This document shows positions 1 through 5,670 of a DNA stretch of 9,026 nt, in pieces. This DNA comes from CBDUXT01 sp965371245 (GTDB lineage: Bacteria > Planctomycetota > Phycisphaerae > UBA1845): positions 1-9,026 of the forward strand of contig CBDUXT010000150.1 of assembly GCA_965371245.1 (NCBI GenBank), written 5' to 3'. Numbering within the stretch: position 1 is the stretch's first letter; the number at the start of each line of letters is the position of its first letter. A model generated the notes under the pieces. It saw only the letters and a list, made by a program, of their open reading frames with translations. It ran no database searches and was not told the DNA's origin. The translations under genes and the position numbers were made by a program.

Positions 1-19
1 GTGCTTGTTCGCATCGTGT

Positions 20-43
20 CCGTGGGCTTGCGCCCACGGCTCT
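20..43 (-). repeat. Short palindromic repeat, family B, copy 1
   Basis: CCGTGGGC (20-27) and GCCCACGG (32-39) form a perfect 8-bp stem around the loop TTGC, followed by CTC. Read on the minus strand the unit begins GAGCCGTGGGC. Similar units lie at 6585-6607 (also minus) and 8752-8777 (plus). All three begin GAGCCG and have a GGGC/GCCC stem, so they look like copies of one short dispersed element. No T-run follows the stem, so a classical terminator role is not supported. Confidence 0.6.
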
Positions 44-198
44 GACGCGGCGTGGTGCCGTCAAGATGGCTTTGCACGGCCCGCCAAAACTGTCATGCAC
101 CCCAGCCCACCGTGTGCGATGATGGATCACGCATGCGCCGAAGGCCATGTGTGAATTCTTCTTCCAGTGTGTCGAGCGTGTTTCATACGGTTCTTTCA

Positions 199-263
199 GA
201 GCCGCGCCCGTGAGGAAGCGGTCCGGTTTCGCACACAAAGACGCTCCCTTACGGTCGCGGCTC
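199..263 (-). repeat. Long palindromic repeat, family A, copy 1
   Basis: The two 22-base arms, 199-220 and 242-263, are inverted copies that match at 19 of 22 positions. A 21-base spacer separates them. The outer end of each arm reads GAGCCGCG (or its complement). The stretch 216-268, read on the minus strand, matches 8818-8870 at about 47 of 53 positions, including the spacer, so this is a dispersed element and not a chance hairpin. A third member is at 4201-4276. The element lies just downstream of the minus-strand oxidoreductase gene and could fold at the end of its mRNA. Confidence 0.8.
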
Positions 264-292
264 GGTTTGTCAAAACCCTTCATCTGTCCGCT

Positions 293-1411
293 CTAAATGT
301 TCTCGCCGCGGAAGAAGGCGGCCCCCATGCGGTCGGCCATCGGCTGATTGGTGAAGATTAACGGCAGCAGGAACTGGATGTCGGTGTGTGGAGAGCGCAA
401 ATAGTCGGCCATCTGCATGCGCCAGACGGTGTTGAAGGTCATCAGTTCGTCCTGGGAGTGGCGGCATGCAAGTGCCCGGTCCGCGACCTCGACGCCCATC
501 TTGGCAGACCACATGGCCGGGTAGATGCCCTCATTGCTGGCGGCGGAGACGAACCCACCGGCCTCCCCGATCACCAGTGTGTGCTTCCCGACGTGCGAAT
601 CCATATCGAGGGCGGCGGACGCGGGGGTTTGGAACAACGTGGCCGACGCCGCTTGGGGGGAAAGGTCTACCGGCACGGCACCGTGCTCATGCGCCAGCCG
701 ACAGACATGAACCAGCATCGCCAGGGCGTCCCCGGGGTTCCCCATCCAATTGATGGTGATGGAAACGCGGTCGAGCCCCACGCAGCACATCGCGAAGCTA
801 CCCGCCGGATCGAGCCCGAGAACCACGCCGACGCGCGGCTCCGGCGGTGCCGACGAGCGTTTTGACGGCGCCAAGACCTGGGCCGAGAAAACCGTGGTGC
901 CGGCCCGCCCGACTGAAAGGCCCACGCGATCCAGCAACGCCGTCCCGCGACCCGATGCGAGCATGAGAAGCTTGGCCTCGACGGACCGCCCATCGGCGAG
1001 GCGCAGCCTGACGGACGGCTCGTTCAACGCCAGATCCGTGACCGAGCAGCCCTGAAGGAACGCCACCTCCTTCTTGACGGCCGCCTTGACCAAGGCGTTG
1101 TCGAACTCAGCGCGATCGACGAGATACCCCGGCGCCTCTTCGAAAGAGGGCATGGCGGTGGCGGAAAAATCGGCATTGTAGAACGTGACGCTACGGAACG
1201 CCCCACGTTTAAGAGACTTGACGCGGGCACCCACCTCTTCGAGAAGCGGCAGGCCGGCCGCACTGAACCAACTCGCGCGGGTCACCTCACGAGGGAAGGT
1301 CGCGCCGTCAATCATCACGACCCGATGCCCGGCCTCGGCTAGGAGATTCGCGGCGGTGGCACCGGAAGGGCCCGCGCCAACGACCGCTACGTCGTACAGC
1401 TCATCACTCAT
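293..1411 (-). CDS. FAD-dependent oxidoreductase, geranylgeranyl reductase-like
   Basis: This 372-residue protein is predicted to be a flavoprotein monooxygenase or reductase. The N-terminal Rossmann fold has the dinucleotide-binding motif GAGPSG at residues 12-17, followed by an acidic residue after the second strand (VVMID, 31-35). A conserved DRAEFDNAL segment (99-107) matches the arginine/FD region of this superfamily. The second FAD-contact motif, GEAGGFVSAASNEGI (282-296), is typical of geranylgeranyl reductase, halogenase and other group A flavoproteins. No signal peptide or membrane segment is visible. The start is supported by GGAG (complement of 1418-1421) six bases upstream of ATG. 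It stands alone on the minus strand, divergent from the sulfotransferase gene. The substrate cannot be read from sequence; lipid or isoprenoid reduction and hydroxylation of a small aromatic are both possible. Confidence 0.9.
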   Translation of the reverse strand: MSDELYDVAVVGAGPSGATAANLLAEAGHRVVMIDGATFPREVTRASWFSAAGLPLLEEVGARVKSLKRGAFRSVTFYNADFSATAMPSFEEAPGYLVDRAEFDNALVKAAVKKEVAFLQGCSVTDLALNEPSVRLRLADGRSVEAKLLMLASGRGTALLDRVGLSVGRAGTTVFSAQVLAPSKRSSAPPEPRVGVVLGLDPAGSFAMCCVGLDRVSITINWMGNPGDALAMLVHVCRLAHEHGAVPVDLSPQAASATLFQTPASAALDMDSHVGKHTLVIGEAGGFVSAASNEGIYPAMWSAKMGVEVADRALACRHSQDELMTFNTVWRMQMADYLRSPHTDIQFLLPLIFTNQPMADRMGAAFFRGENI

Positions 1412-1865
1412 CTGTCACTCCGCACAGACCGCCGGTCCGAACCAACCGCGGCTGGTGGCTCGACATGCGTGAGATGACGGCTGCCATGGCCAAGCGAAGC
1501 GCCGCCATGTCGTACGTCCCAGGGTCCGGCATCGAGCGCCGGACCGTCGCACCCATCCATCGATCTACATCGCGGCACCAGAGCCCCGGTGACGTAACCC
1601 TACCCTGTCCGCGAGCGGTTCCGCAAGCCGTCCTCGCGGTACCCCCCGCCGCCCCGCCCAGGCGACGCCCTATCATCGGTCTCACCGCACCATTGCCGAT
1701 GCGTTGAACCTCTCCACCCGGCGCCCTACCATGCGGCCGGTTTCCAGGGGTCGGTTGCGCCCGTTCCTCACAACCGGCGCCACAACAGCTCCGAGATTTA
1801 TAACAGCCGTTGAAGAAGTGTGGCACCCCGGAACAGCCTTCTTCCACGTACTCAGGGGGCGCGGC
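1412..1865. other. Divergent intergenic region between oxidoreductase and sulfotransferase genes
   Basis: This 454-bp gap must carry promoters for both flanking genes, yet none is convincing. The best -10-like string on the plus strand is TATAAC at 1799-1804, with no good -35 at the right distance. Small plus-strand frames here are rich in Arg and Pro, have no ribosome-binding site and resemble no family. An imperfect stem-loop at 1609-1639 has a perfect 7-bp outer stem (CCGCGAG/CTCGCGG) and an inner CGG/CCG pairing. It could be a structured leader element. The function of the rest is unknown. Confidence 0.5.
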
Positions 1866-2600
1866 ATGTCCAAGGCGATACGGGTGGCGATGTGGTCCGG
1901 TCCCAGGAACATCTCGACGGCTCTGATGCGGTCGTGGGGGCAGCGCGCCGACACGTTCGTTTGTGACGAGCCGCTCTATGCTCACTATCTGCTCTCGACC
2001 GGGGCCGATCATCCGGGGGTTGATGAGGTCGTCGCCCGTCACGAGACGGACTGGCGGACGGTTGTCGCGGGCCTCACGGGAGGAATCCCCGATGGGAAAG
2101 CGGTGTTCTACCAGAAGCACATGGCCCATCACCTGCTTCCGGAGATTGACCGCCATTGGCTCAAAGCGCTGGCAAACTGTTTCCTGATCCGTCATCCACG
2201 GGAGATGCTTCCGTCGTTGGCGGCTAAGATTCCACAGCCGGTACTCGCCGACACCGGTTTGGCGCAACAGGTGGAGATCTTCCGGTCCTGTCGCGAGCAA
2301 ACTGGGATGATCCCACCAGTGGTCGATGCGCGCGACGTGCTTTCGGACCCCGCACGTCTGCTGCGACTGCTCTGCGAACGGCTGGAGATCGAGTTCGAGG
2401 ACGCGATGCTGTCGTGGCCGCCCGGTCCGCGTTCGACGGACGGCGTCTGGTCGAAGTACTGGTACGACGCCGTGGAGAAATCGACGTCGTTTGGTCCTTA
2501 CCGGCCTAAGACGGACCCACTGCCGCGGGCGTTGTCGTCGCTGCATAAAGAGTGCCTTCCGTATTACGACGAGCTGCACCAACACCGGCTTGGCCAGTGA
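1866..2600 (+). CDS. Sulfotransferase-like protein
   Basis: This 244-residue protein resembles the PAPS-dependent sulfotransferase fold, in a short prokaryotic form. The N-terminal SGPRNISTALMRSW (11-24) sits where sulfotransferases have the 5'-phosphosulfate P-loop. CDEPLYAHYL follows (33-42). FLIRHPREMLPS (106-117) corresponds to the 3'-phosphate-binding strand and helix with the conserved Arg and Ser. There is no signal peptide, so it is probably cytoplasmic. I chose ATG 1866 over the in-frame upstream start at 1704 because AGGGGG lies six bases before it and homology begins there. The aminotransferase gene starts 26 bases after the stop, indicating one operon. True sulfotransferase activity is not certain: the P-loop lacks the usual lysine (arginine at residue 14), so it could act on another nucleotide-linked donor or be a kinase-like relative. 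Confidence 0.85.
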   Translation: MSKAIRVAMWSGPRNISTALMRSWGQRADTFVCDEPLYAHYLLSTGADHPGVDEVVARHETDWRTVVAGLTGGIPDGKAVFYQKHMAHHLLPEIDRHWLKALANCFLIRHPREMLPSLAAKIPQPVLADTGLAQQVEIFRSCREQTGMIPPVVDARDVLSDPARLLRLLCERLEIEFEDAMLSWPPGPRSTDGVWSKYWYDAVEKSTSFGPYRPKTDPLPRALSSLHKECLPYYDELHQHRLGQ

Positions 2601-2611
2601 CCGATCGAACC

Positions 2612-2618
2612 AAGTGAG
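2612..2618 (+). promoter_or_regulatory. Weak ribosome-binding site for the aminotransferase
   Basis: AAGTGAG lies eight bases before the ATG at 2627. It is a poor match to the anti-Shine-Dalgarno sequence. With the 26-base gap to the preceding stop codon, this fits translation that partly depends on ribosomes arriving from the sulfotransferase gene. Confidence 0.4.
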
Positions 2619-2626
2619 ATGACACC

Positions 2627-3535
2627 ATGCATCAGCCCTACGATGAACGAAACCGCGACCTGATCGTCAACGTCGGTGGTCGCCTCGTTCACCGCGATCA
2701 GGCCGGCGTCAGCCCGTTTGACTCGATCGTCCAGGGCGGTGACGGCGTGTGGGAGGGTCTGCGTCTCTACGACGGGCGCATCTTCAAGCTGACCGAGCAC
2801 CTGGATCGACTGCAACGCTCTGCCAAGGCGCTGGCGTTTGAGCAGATACCTTCACACGAGGAGCTTACCAGGCATATACGCCAAACCCTACACGCCAACA
2901 AGATGCGCGACGGCGTCCACATTCGCCTGACCCTCACGCGCGGCGTCAAGTACACCTCCGGCATGGACCCACGGCTCAACACCACGGGGCCGACGCTGAT
3001 CGTACTGGCCGAGCACAAGCCGCCGGTGTACGACAAGACAGGCATCACCCTGATCACGGCCTCCGTCCGGCGATTCCCGCCTGACTGCCTCGACCCCAAG
3101 ATTCACCACAACAACCTGGTCCAGTCGATTCTCGCCAAGATCGAGGCCAACGCCGCCGGCGCCGACGACGCCCTCATGCTGGACACCCGAGGGTTTGTGG
3201 CCGAGACGAACGCGACGCACGTCTTTATTGCCTGCGGTGGCGAGGTGCGGACCCCGCGAACCGTCGCCTGCCCGGAGGGCATTACCCGGGCCACCGTCCT
3301 CGATCTATGCCGAGAAGCGACTATCCCGTTCAAGGAGATGGACCTGTCGCTTACCGACATGTACGCAGCCGACGAGATGTTTTGCACGGGAACCATGGGC
3401 GAGCTGGCGTTGATCAGCCGCATCGACGGGCGCACGATCGGCACCGGTACAGCCGGCCCCTTGATCACGCGCCTCACGAAGCTCTTTTCCGCGCTGACCC
3501 GGCGCGAGGGCGAACAAGTCATCGACCAAGCCTGA
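2627..3535 (+). CDS. Class IV aminotransferase, branched-chain or D-amino-acid type
   Basis: This 302-residue protein has the full length of a PLP-dependent fold-type IV aminotransferase. FDSIVQGGDGVWEGLRLYDG (31-50) is the typical N-terminal segment, and RL at 61-62 follows it. Lys158 in DPKIHHNNLV is the expected Schiff-base lysine. LAKIEANAAGADDALMLD (169-186) leads into GFVAETNATHVF (189-200), where Glu193 is the usual PLP-pyridine contact. FCTGTMGELALISRIDGR (252-269) and the GTAGPLITRLTKLF segment (273-286) complete the cofactor phosphate region. The likely reaction is transamination between glutamate and a 2-oxo acid. Ilv-type, D-amino-acid and aminodeoxychorismate lyase members are hard to separate by eye; length and the first motif favour the branched-chain type. 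It is the second gene of the operon, and a hairpin with a T-rich tail follows at 3551-3580. Confidence 0.92.
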   Translation: MHQPYDERNRDLIVNVGGRLVHRDQAGVSPFDSIVQGGDGVWEGLRLYDGRIFKLTEHLDRLQRSAKALAFEQIPSHEELTRHIRQTLHANKMRDGVHIRLTLTRGVKYTSGMDPRLNTTGPTLIVLAEHKPPVYDKTGITLITASVRRFPPDCLDPKIHHNNLVQSILAKIEANAAGADDALMLDTRGFVAETNATHVFIACGGEVRTPRTVACPEGITRATVLDLCREATIPFKEMDLSLTDMYAADEMFCTGTMGELALISRIDGRTIGTGTAGPLITRLTKLFSALTRREGEQVIDQA

Positions 3536-3832
3536 GCAACGCGCAGGTAGGGTGCGTCCCGGACGCACCTTCTGTTTGTCGTTGCGTAGCCCGGGTCATC
3601 AACCCGGCATGGCTTGGCTGAAGCCGAGGAAAACAGCGGATCGTCCAAGCATGCGTGTGGTCTGGCTCGTCGTAGCGGTATAGATGCGATGGGATGCGCG
3701 AATCGTGCCCGGGTCCGTCGGTGCGAGCCACCGAGTTCCTGAGTCTTCGATGGTACGATCATTCTGCCCCACCCATCGCTGCGCGATGAATGGGCCACCC
3801 GGCCCGAACGGAACAGGTGCCGCCGCGCGTAC
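3536..3832. other. Hairpin-rich intergenic region
   Basis: Nearly 300 bp contain no supported gene but a string of small perfect hairpins. These are 3551-3569, CCGGGT/ACCCGG at 3591-3607, GGCTT/AAGCC at 3611-3625, TCGGTG/CACCGA at 3718-3734, ATCGC/GCGAT at 3775-3787 and GGGCC/GGCCC at 3792-3805. The density suggests a mosaic of dispersed palindromic repeats. Only one copy of each is present in the window, so their repeat status is not shown here. Confidence 0.55.
3551..3580 (+). terminator. Possible terminator of the sulfotransferase/aminotransferase operon
   Basis: GGTGCGTC (3551-3558) and GACGCACC (3562-3569) form a perfect 8-bp GC-rich stem with a three-base loop. TTCTGTTTGT follows. It starts 16 bases after the aminotransferase stop codon. 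The T-tract is interrupted, so termination may be weak. The same hairpin could equally be a dispersed repeat. Confidence 0.5.
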
Positions 3833-3861
3833 TTGACATGCCGCCCACAAACTTCGATGAT
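3833..3861 (+). promoter_or_regulatory. Sigma70-like promoter for the small lipoprotein gene
   Basis: TTGACA at 3833-3838 is a perfect -35 match. A 17-base spacer leads to GATGAT at 3856-3861, which matches four of six positions of TATAAT. Transcription would begin near 3868, about 47 bases before the ATG at 3915. It would leave only a few bases before the alternative GTG at 3876, which favours the ATG. Confidence 0.5.
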
Positions 3862-3914
3862 CCCCGGCGTCAACAGTGGGGTTACGGTTCGTGGGTACCA
3901 GCGGAACCATCAAG

Positions 3915-4136
3915 ATGAAAAGGCTTCAACACGCGCTCCGGCGTCGAGCCATCGGCGCGTTTCTCGCGGCCGGTGCGCTCTGTCAATTCGGCGGCTGCGA
4001 GATCGGCGAGATCACCACGACGTCCACTGTGGACGGTCGGGAGCTGATCATCAGCGTCGCCCGCAACCTGATCCTGACGCCGATCGACCAGTTCATCACC
4101 AACGCGATCAACGACGCTCTCAGCAGCGAAAACTAG
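3915..4136 (+). CDS. Small putative lipoprotein, unknown function
   Basis: This is a 73-residue protein of unrecognised family. The N-terminus has basic residues (MKRLQHALRRR, 1-11), then a hydrophobic stretch IGAFLAAGALC (13-23). FGGC follows, with Cys28 as the putative lipidated residue. The lipobox is off-consensus at -3 (Phe instead of Leu). The mature part would be about 46 residues: a Thr-rich linker and an amphipathic segment LILTPIDQFITNAINDAL. I chose ATG 3915 over GTG 3876 because it starts directly at the signal peptide, although no strong Shine-Dalgarno sequence precedes it. From memory, similar tiny GGC lipoproteins are common in Planctomycetota. It would be exported and membrane-anchored. 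A promoter at 3833-3861 supports its expression. Confidence 0.65.
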   Translation: MKRLQHALRRRAIGAFLAAGALCQFGGCEIGEITTTSTVDGRELIISVARNLILTPIDQFITNAINDALSSEN

Positions 4137-4146
4137 CGCCGTTTCC
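4133..4146 (+). repeat. 14-bp direct repeat, left copy
   Basis: CTAGCGCCGTTTCC occurs here and again exactly at 4309-4322. The left copy overlaps the last bases of the small lipoprotein gene, its TAG stop included. The two copies bracket a 162-bp segment that contains palindromic repeat family A copy 2. An exact 14-bp match this close is unlikely by chance. Confidence 0.7.
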
Positions 4147-4200
4147 AGTAAGGTACTGCTACGTCTCCAGTCGGCGCGCTAATGCAAAGACTGTCTTTCC

Positions 4201-4276
4201 GAGCCGCGACCGTGACGGAGCGGTTGTCCGCGGCAAGACCAATGTTCGTATGTCCGCTCCCTGACGGTCGCGGCTC
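4201..4276 (+). repeat. Long palindromic repeat, family A, copy 2
   Basis: The 23-base arms at 4201-4223 and 4254-4276 are inverted copies that match at 21 of 23 positions. The spacer is 30 bases. Both outer ends read GAGCCGCGACCGT (the right one as its complement). This is the best-preserved palindrome of the three family A copies. Its spacer is unrelated to the one shared by copies 1 and 3, so the arms are conserved more than the middle. Confidence 0.8.
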
Positions 4277-4308
4277 GGGCAGCACATCGATGGAGAGGTG
4301 ACGCGGCG

Positions 4309-4322
4309 CTAGCGCCGTTTCC
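4309..4322 (+). repeat. 14-bp direct repeat, right copy
   Basis: This is the exact second copy of CTAGCGCCGTTTCC, matching 4133-4146. Its first nine bases are also the right half of a palindrome with CGGCGC at 4304-4309. It lies 32 bases beyond the end of family A copy 2. Confidence 0.7.
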
Positions 4323-4487
4323 GGCACGGCCATGGATCCTGTCAGCGCACCGCATGATCTGCTCAGGATCGTCGGCGCTGTAGGGATACCTCGTCGGTAG
4401 CGATCCCACGGGCCGGTGATCAGAGTGTCGTCGCCCAACTCCATCGCCCGAGCCCCGGATGGGCGCGTCACGAGACACGGAGACACC

Positions 4488-5549
4488 ATGAACCGATCGG
4501 CCGCCATCCTGCTTGCCCTCACGCTCGCCGCCGCACCCTTGCGGGCGGACGTCATCCACACGTCGGACGGGAGCCGACTCGTCGGTACGATCGAAACCAT
4601 CGCCGACGGCAAGCTCGTCATTTTGACCGAGATCGCCGGACGGCTGGAAATCGACGCCGCCAAGGTAACGGCCATCGACACCGACGGCCCGGTCAACGTC
4701 CAGTTCGACACCGGCGACCGGCTCATCGGAACGCTCGAGGTCTCTGCCGACCGCGACGAAACGGTGATGCGCACGGGCCTGGGTGACATCGTCATTACCG
4801 GAAGAACCATCACCTCCCTCTGGCCAAAAGGCGAAGAGAGCCCCGAGGTGATCGCGCTGAAAAAACAGGCCGAAGAATCCCTTGAGGCACTCAGACCGAA
4901 ATGGGCGGCGACCCTTGAGGCCGGGGGCACGCTCACCGAGGGAAACACCAAGACCCTGGACGGCCGCGGTCGACTCGACATCGCGCGGAAGACGTCTGAA
5001 GATTTGTTGACGTTCTTCCTGGCCGCGGACTACAGCGAGCGGGACGACGCACGGACGAAGAACGAGTACCGCGGCGGAGTTCGCTACGAGGCTTCCAGAA
5101 CCGAGCGGACCTACTGGTACACGCGGATCGAACTGGAGTTCGATGAGTTCGAGAATCTCGATCTTCGATCCACGGCGTCTGTCGGCGAGGGTTACTATTG
5201 GATCCGCGAGCCCGATCGGGAACTCAAGACCAGCTTCGGTCTGGGCTATCGACATGAGGCGTTCAACCTCGGGCGCACGACCGACGCCGCGGTCTTCGAT
5301 TTCGCGCTGGACTACCGCATCGACCTGGCGCCCTGGGCACAGTTCGTTCACTCCGGCACCTACAGTCCGGACATCGAGGAAACAAACGACTACCGCCTGG
5401 ACTTCAACACCGCCCTGGTGTTTCCCTTTCAAAACGAAGACCTGAAGCTGAAGATCGGCGTACGCAACGAGTACAACTCCCGCCCGGCGCGGGGGATCGA
5501 CCGGCTGGACAGCACCTATTACGCCAACATCGTACTCAAGCTGAAATGA
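4488..5549 (+). CDS. DUF481 family outer-membrane protein (YdiY-like)
   Basis: This 353-residue protein is probably exported to the outer membrane. Residues 1-20 form a signal peptide with a likely cut after LRA. Residues 24-115 hold two similar modules, DGSRLVGTIE (27-36) and TGDRLIGTLE (75-84), each followed by short beta strands. From about residue 140 the DUF481 domain begins with AGGTLTEGNTKTLDGRGRLD (145-164). It continues as alternating polar and hydrophobic strands rich in Tyr, Asp and Arg to the C-terminus, as in a small beta-barrel. The family includes E. coli YdiY, described as acid- or salt-induced; its role is poorly known. ATG 4488 was chosen over 4416 because GGAG lies five bases upstream and the signal peptide starts there. 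The C-terminus ends in Lys and not the aromatic residue of classical porins. Confidence 0.88.
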   Translation: MNRSAAILLALTLAAAPLRADVIHTSDGSRLVGTIETIADGKLVILTEIAGRLEIDAAKVTAIDTDGPVNVQFDTGDRLIGTLEVSADRDETVMRTGLGDIVITGRTITSLWPKGEESPEVIALKKQAEESLEALRPKWAATLEAGGTLTEGNTKTLDGRGRLDIARKTSEDLLTFFLAADYSERDDARTKNEYRGGVRYEASRTERTYWYTRIELEFDEFENLDLRSTASVGEGYYWIREPDRELKTSFGLGYRHEAFNLGRTTDAAVFDFALDYRIDLAPWAQFVHSGTYSPDIEETNDYRLDFNTALVFPFQNEDLKLKIGVRNEYNSRPARGIDRLDSTYYANIVLKLK

Positions 5550-5576
5550 CCGAAAGCTGCGACACGCATGAACCCC

Positions 5577-5650
5577 TGGGTGCCATGCTCACGCTTGCGT
5601 GAGCATGTTCTGGAACGCACATGGCACACGAGCGTGGCCATGCCACCCCA
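5577..5650. repeat. Double-hairpin inverted repeat between convergent genes
   Basis: A perfect 11-bp hairpin, CATGCTCACGC-TT-GCGTGAGCATG, lies at 5584-5607. A second imperfect hairpin with CATGGC/GCCATG ends is at 5620-5642. The outer flanks GGGTGCCATG (5578-5587) and CATGCCACCC (5639-5648) are also inverted copies, with one mismatch, so the whole unit can fold as one larger structure. It sits between the convergent DUF481 and glycosyltransferase genes and could end transcription from both sides. There is no clear T-run, so a dispersed repeat is the other reading. Confidence 0.6.
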
Positions 5651-5670
5651 TGAAAGGCAAGCGGCCCATG

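Larger units (their letters stand above)
1..292. other. Intergenic region without a convincing gene
   Basis: No reading frame here has a credible start, Shine-Dalgarno sequence or recognisable protein. What it does hold is a short perfect hairpin at 20-39 and a long palindromic repeat at 199-263, both described separately. The region lies downstream of the minus-strand oxidoreductase gene, whose stop codon is at 293-295. The long palindrome could therefore sit in the 3' untranslated part of that transcript. An open frame enters from the left edge, but it is too short to assign to a gene. Confidence 0.6.
4137..4487. other. Intergenic region upstream of the DUF481 gene
   Basis: This 351-bp stretch contains the family A palindrome (4201-4276), both 14-bp direct repeats and the near-perfect palindrome CGGCGC-TA-GCGCCG at 4304-4317. 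I see no gene on either strand. Long minus-strand frames across it are shadows of the DUF481 gene. No confident promoter for the DUF481 gene was found in 4323-4478. Confidence 0.55.

Noticed and set aside
1..45. Tail of a gene entering from the left (frame ending TGA at 43-45)
   Set aside because: Only 14 codons are visible and most overlap a palindromic repeat, so no protein can be supported.
1465..1707. An 80-residue frame in the divergent gap
   Set aside because: It has no Shine-Dalgarno sequence, a Pro/Arg-rich C-terminal part and no family resemblance. It is most likely chance coding in GC-rich DNA.
1704..1865. N-terminal extension of the sulfotransferase-like protein
   Set aside because: The extra 54 residues look like translated leader and lack a ribosome-binding site. 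The internal ATG at 1866 has AGGGGG at ideal spacing and begins the conserved region.
1404..2585. A 393-residue open frame on the minus strand
   Set aside because: It lies opposite the sulfotransferase gene, is Arg/Pro/Gly-rich without a family motif, and has no ribosome-binding site. It is a shadow frame of GC-rich DNA.
3103..3873. A 256-residue open frame on the minus strand
   Set aside because: It is antisense to the aminotransferase C-terminal half and extends across the hairpin region. It is Arg/Ser-rich with no recognisable domain.
4179..5432. A 417-residue open frame on the minus strand
   Set aside because: It is antisense to the DUF481 gene and runs through the family A palindrome. 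The DUF481 frame has a signal peptide, Shine-Dalgarno sequence and domain; this one has none.
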